The notes under the pieces are model-generated. The model was not told the origin of the DNA and ran no database searches. It saw only the letters and a list, made by a program, of their open reading frames with translations. From positions 62,001 to 126,000 of the forward strand of contig JAEUJW010000047.1 of assembly GCA_016793465.1 (NCBI GenBank): a DNA stretch of 64,000 nucleotides, in the 5' to 3' direction. The position numbers and the translations under genes were made by a program. The stretch's first letter is position 1, and each line of letters opens with the position of its first letter. Source of the stretch: Myxococcales bacterium (lineage in GTDB: Bacteria; Myxococcota; Polyangia; Nannocystales; Nannocystaceae). Positions 61,163 to 64,000 of this stretch are shown here, piece after piece.

Positions 61163-62497
61163 GTGGCCCGTTCGAAGCCAAAGGTGCTGCGCATCCTCTC
61201 CGTCACGGACGACCTCGTCTGCGACGAGCTGCATCAATCCGGCCCCGAGTCGGTCACCGCCGGCGTCGACGTCGACAACGAGCTGCTGGTGTTCGGCCGC
61301 GGCCTGCCGAAGCGCCACACGCTGTTCGAACTCGGCCAGGACGGCGCGTACACCCTCGTCATCCCGCCGCACGTCCACGGCGTGCTGTCGCTGCGCGGCA
61401 AGGCCTCGAAGATCGCCGACCTCTGGCGTCGCCAGGCCCGCCGCGACCCCAAGCTGACCGCCGTCCGCCTGCGCCTCGACCCCAGCGCGAAGGGCAAGCT
61501 GCTGCTCGGCGAGACGGCGCTGCTGTTTCAGTTCACCCCGCCCGCGCCGCCGGCCCCGAAGGACCCGTTCCCGCTCGAGTACAGGGCCCGCATGTTCGCG
61601 GGCCTCACCCGCTTCGACCTGGCCACGCTGCTCTCGGGCCTGATGATCCTCGGCCCGTACTTCATCTACTCGGCCACCCGCGAGCTCGACCCGCACTTCG
61701 AGCCGGACATCGACGAACGCTTCCTCCGCATCATGGGCGTGCCGACGAAGAAGAAGGAGGAGCCCCCGCCCGAGAAGATCGAAGAGGAGGAGCAGCTGCT
61801 CGCCCAGGAGGACGACAAGAAAATTAAAGACAAGGTCGACGACAAGCAGGTCCTCGAGCCCAGCAAGCAGTTCTCCAAGCAGGCCCTCGACAAGGCCCGC
61901 GGCGTCGGCGTGGCCCGCGTGCTCGGCACCTACGGCGGCCCCGGCGAGGGCACCGTCTTCGATGTCATTCAGTCGACCGAGAACAACCTCGGCGAGCTGT
62001 TCGCCGCCGGCATGACCCGGGTCGTCGACGCCGACGGCAACGAGGTCAGCGGGTTCGTGCCCGGCGGCGAGGGCATCAGCGCGCTCGGAGCCGTGGCCGG
62101 CACCAAGGGCTTCGACGTGACCGCTTCCGGCCCCGAGGTCGCCGCGCTCGACAAGAAAGAGCGCAAGATCAACCTCAAATCCTCGGGCGCCGACATCGAC
62201 GGCGACGCCGACAAGAAGGCCATCAACGCGACCATCCGCAACCGCATGAGCGCGCTCCAGAGCTGCTACGAGAAGGCCTTGCGCGCCAACGCCGGCATCT
62301 CCGGCAAGATCGCCTACACCATCACGATCTCGGTGATGGGCACCGTCACCGCCGTCGTCGTGCTCGACGACTCGCTCCAGGACGAAGGCGTGAAGACCTG
62401 TACAGTGGCCAAGATCAAGGGGTGGCGGTTCCCCACCACCCCGGGCGCCGAGGCCTCCTCGGACGTGACCTTTTCTGTGGTATTTTCGGGCACATGA
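61163..62497 (+). CDS. Transmembrane protein with FHA-like N-domain and TonB-like C-domain (GltG/PglI-like candidate)
   Basis: The 444-residue inner-membrane protein starts at a GTG. An N-terminal domain of about 130 residues looks like a divergent FHA fold (VDNELLVFGRGLPKRHTLFEL, AYTLVIPPHVHG). One membrane span lies at about 153-174 (FDLATLLSGLMILGPYFIYS). A periplasmic Lys/Glu coiled stretch follows, then a C-terminal AgmX/PglI-type domain (INATIRNRMSALQSCYEKALRANAGISGKI, ISVMGTVTAVVVL, VKTCTVAKIKGWRFPT). This layout is that of GltG of Myxococcus, which couples the AglRQS motor to periplasmic parts. A TATAAC box at about 61143 could start its own transcript after the terminator. Confidence 0.82.
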   Translation: MARSKPKVLRILSVTDDLVCDELHQSGPESVTAGVDVDNELLVFGRGLPKRHTLFELGQDGAYTLVIPPHVHGVLSLRGKASKIADLWRRQARRDPKLTAVRLRLDPSAKGKLLLGETALLFQFTPPAPPAPKDPFPLEYRARMFAGLTRFDLATLLSGLMILGPYFIYSATRELDPHFEPDIDERFLRIMGVPTKKKEEPPPEKIEEEEQLLAQEDDKKIKDKVDDKQVLEPSKQFSKQALDKARGVGVARVLGTYGGPGEGTVFDVIQSTENNLGELFAAGMTRVVDADGNEVSGFVPGGEGISALGAVAGTKGFDVTASGPEVAALDKKERKINLKSSGADIDGDADKKAINATIRNRMSALQSCYEKALRANAGISGKIAYTITISVMGTVTAVVVLDDSLQDEGVKTCTVAKIKGWRFPTTPGAEASSDVTFSVVFSGT

Positions 62498-63102
62498 CGC
62501 CGCCCACGCTCCGCCTCGCATCCGCCTGGATCTTCGGTGCGCTGCTCGTCTCGGGCTCGGCCTCCGGCGTCGCCGCCCCCGCCACCACCCAGCGTCCGAC
62601 CACGGTGCTCGCCGCGCCGGTTGCCGCTGCAACGAACCCCGCGCCCGCCGCCGCCGTCGCCAAGCCGACCATGAGCGTGGGCGACGCCCGCAACGCGCTC
62701 GAGCGCGGCATGACCGAGTTGGGTGAGCTCGCCATGCGCGCCCGACAGTCCGGCGACACGATCCGCATCGCCTGTGTGCAGTCCAAGCAGGACCGAGCCG
62801 AGGCCGTGATGGAGGTCGCGACCGGCGATCTGTTGACTGCGCAAGATCCCGCCGCCGACGCGCAGACGCGCGCCTTCGCCGGCGAGAAGCTCAGCGAGAG
62901 CGCCCTCCAATTAAAAGACCTCGTCGCCCAGGCCCGCGCCTGCACCGGCCGCGAAGAGGCCAACGCCGACGACGGCGGCAACAACGACGTCCGCCAGCCG
63001 CAGCAGGTCATGCCGCAGGACCCGACCGGCGCCCTCCCGCCGGCCAACCGCGGCTTCCCGCCGATCGACCCGCGCCCCCCCGTCGCCAGCCCCGTGATTT
63101 AG
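62494..63102 (+). CDS. Exported helical protein, unknown
   Basis: The 202-residue protein has a signal peptide (RLASAWIFGALLVSGSASGVAA). An Ala/Pro/Thr linker leads to a helical domain (DARNALERGMTELGELAMRARQSGDTIRIACVQSKQDRAEAV, LSESALQLKDLVAQARACTG). The tail is low-complexity Pro/Asp/Gln. A pair of cysteines (IACVQ and ACTG) could form a disulfide. The domain pattern (RxxGD-xIRxxCVxxKxxxxEA...CTG) looks familiar from myxobacterial periplasmic proteins but I cannot assign a role. The start ATG overlaps the FHA/TonB-like stop, so it belongs to that operon. Confidence 0.65.
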   Translation: MTPPTLRLASAWIFGALLVSGSASGVAAPATTQRPTTVLAAPVAAATNPAPAAAVAKPTMSVGDARNALERGMTELGELAMRARQSGDTIRIACVQSKQDRAEAVMEVATGDLLTAQDPAADAQTRAFAGEKLSESALQLKDLVAQARACTGREEANADDGGNNDVRQPQQVMPQDPTGALPPANRGFPPIDPRPPVASPVI

Positions 63103-63532
63103 CTTCCTTCACGGCCCTGACGGGCCTGGGTCGCCTGCGGCGATCGGGCCTGAAGGCCCACGTCTCGCGTGCGAGCGGGGTTCCCTTCGCGCTCGTTTGC
63201 TGTCTCTGATCGTCGTCGTCGCGGCGGTTCGTTGCCGGTGGGGCAGGGCGGCGATATGTCTCGCTGGATCCTCGGAGTGCCGCGATCGGACGTCGCTCGG
63301 ACATCACGGCGCGCCGGGTTGCCACGCTGGCACGAACGGCGCTCGCCGCGGCCCACGGTGGCCGAGCACGCGCCACGCGATCGCTGAACAACTGTCCCGG
63401 CGGATCCGACCTCACGCACCATGATCGCGATGTCGTGCGCCACGTTGTCTCCACGGCCTCGACCGTGAGAACGGCCGCGTCACTTTCCTCGCTCCGTCGC
63501 CGAGTTTCGGTAGGCTGTAGGCCCCCGTCCCT
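63103..63532 (+). other. Intergenic region before the outer-membrane gene
   Basis: No gene was found. At 63108-63156 the arms CCTTCA and TGAAGG plus inner GGCCC/GGGCC elements could form a large imperfect hairpin after the previous stop; it lacks a T-run. A CTGTCCC half-palindrome is near 63392. The frames in this stretch look random. Confidence 0.45.
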
Positions 63533-64000
63533 GTGCGCCGGTCCCTCCAACTCGCCCCGCGCTCTCGCGGCAGCCCGCTGGCGTTCGCCGCTGCGATCGC
63601 TGTCGCCTCGGTCGCGGGGGTGGTGCACGCCGCCCCCGGCACGCTCTCGACCGCGGGCACCGGCATCCCACGCACGGAGGACGGCGCCGGCATCAAGATC
63701 GGCCCGCGTTCATTCTTCCACCCCGGCTTCGCCCTGCTGGTCGGCGCCGACAACAACGTGTTTTGGAACCGCAAGCAGGACGAGGGCGGCATCCGCCCCG
63801 CGGGCCTCGTGTTGCCCGTGGGCTGGCTCGGCATCGGCAACCGCGAGGTCCGCGGCGACACCCTGCAGTCGCCGCCCGAGGCCACCGACCGCAAGCTCGA
63901 CTACAACGTGCGCCTGACCGCGGGCTACCGCGCCTACCTCTCGGGCGCCGAGGACATCCGCAAGATCCCCCGCTTCAGCTTCGACGCCAACGCATTCTTC
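63533..64000 (+). CDS. Outer-membrane beta-barrel-like protein (3' truncated by window)
   Basis: From a GTG at 63533 the frame is open to the window end (156 codons). It has a signal peptide (about residues 1-34, ending VAGVVHA-AP) and then a strand-like segment starting FFHPGFALLVGADNNVFWNRKQ, LPVGWLGIGNREVRG, LDYNVRLTAGYRAYLSG, FSFDANAFF. The alternating aromatic pattern and GADNNVFW opening are typical of outer-membrane barrels. Barrel proteins GltA/GltB/GltH accompany the Myxococcus Glt complex, so this may be its outer-membrane part. The real start could be a nearby codon, and the barrel is incomplete here. Confidence 0.65.
   Translation, partial: MRRSLQLAPRSRGSPLAFAAAIAVASVAGVVHAAPGTLSTAGTGIPRTEDGAGIKIGPRSFFHPGFALLVGADNNVFWNRKQDEGGIRPAGLVLPVGWLGIGNREVRGDTLQSPPEATDRKLDYNVRLTAGYRAYLSGAEDIRKIPRFSFDANAFF

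Overview
This window is about 64 kb of very GC-rich DNA. Its codon use, long Ser/Thr/Gly- or Pro/Ala-rich linkers on secreted lipoproteins, a myxobacterial Cys-rich repeat, a Hanks-type Ser/Thr kinase, and a Glt/Agl-like envelope machine with a giant tetratricopeptide protein all point to a predatory gliding myxobacterium. Nannocystis or a close relative is the best fit; this placement is an inference from gene content.

Layout. Positions 1-1.6 kb hold the end of a cytochrome c maturation operon (ccmB end, ccmC, a CcmD-like protein, a small membrane protein). Acyl-CoA dehydrogenase and glutamate racemase follow (1.6-3.6 kb), then a TonB-dependent receptor with a carboxypeptidase-regulatory N-domain (4.1-7.6 kb) that runs into a four-unit tandem hairpin repeat. 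From 8 to 20 kb there are surface lipoproteins, a collagen-like PhoX-family protein overlapping the reading frame of a diheme cytochrome, a cupin, and a TPR protein. From 20 to 30 kb there is a peroxiredoxin, a 1601-residue receptor-type kinase with FG-GAP repeats, two ATP-grasp-like proteins divergent from a double-SET-domain protein, and an outer-membrane protein.

At 29.7-32.8 kb lies a self-contained cassette: two 301-bp repeats in opposite orientation enclose a PtuA-type ATPase, a PtuB-type HNH nuclease (a Septu-like anti-phage pair) and a small unknown gene. This is the most interesting accessory unit. Next comes a 10-kb gene for a 3390-residue TPR protein on the minus strand, comparable to the giant GltI/AgmK protein of Myxococcus gliding. 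Then follow a Uma2-type nuclease-fold protein, a desaturase-like membrane protein, two tRNA-Gln genes and a fused M16 peptidase.

From 50 kb to the end a long plus-strand cluster encodes a periplasmic protein, two large TPR proteins, a TPR lipoprotein, a small exported protein, a TolQ/ExbB-like channel, two TolR/ExbD-like subunits, an FHA-like/TonB-like transmembrane protein, a small exported coiled protein, and the start of an outer-membrane barrel. By order and domain content this looks like a Glt/Agl (gliding) or Nfs (spore coat) type proton-driven envelope machine. Which of these it serves cannot be decided from sequence.

Three genome-scale patterns run across the window: a family of short palindromes built on CTGTCC...GGACAG that sit both in and between genes, islands of A/T-only codons in otherwise GC-saturated genes, and several tandem repeats at gene ends. 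All identifications are by reading motifs; no database search was run.
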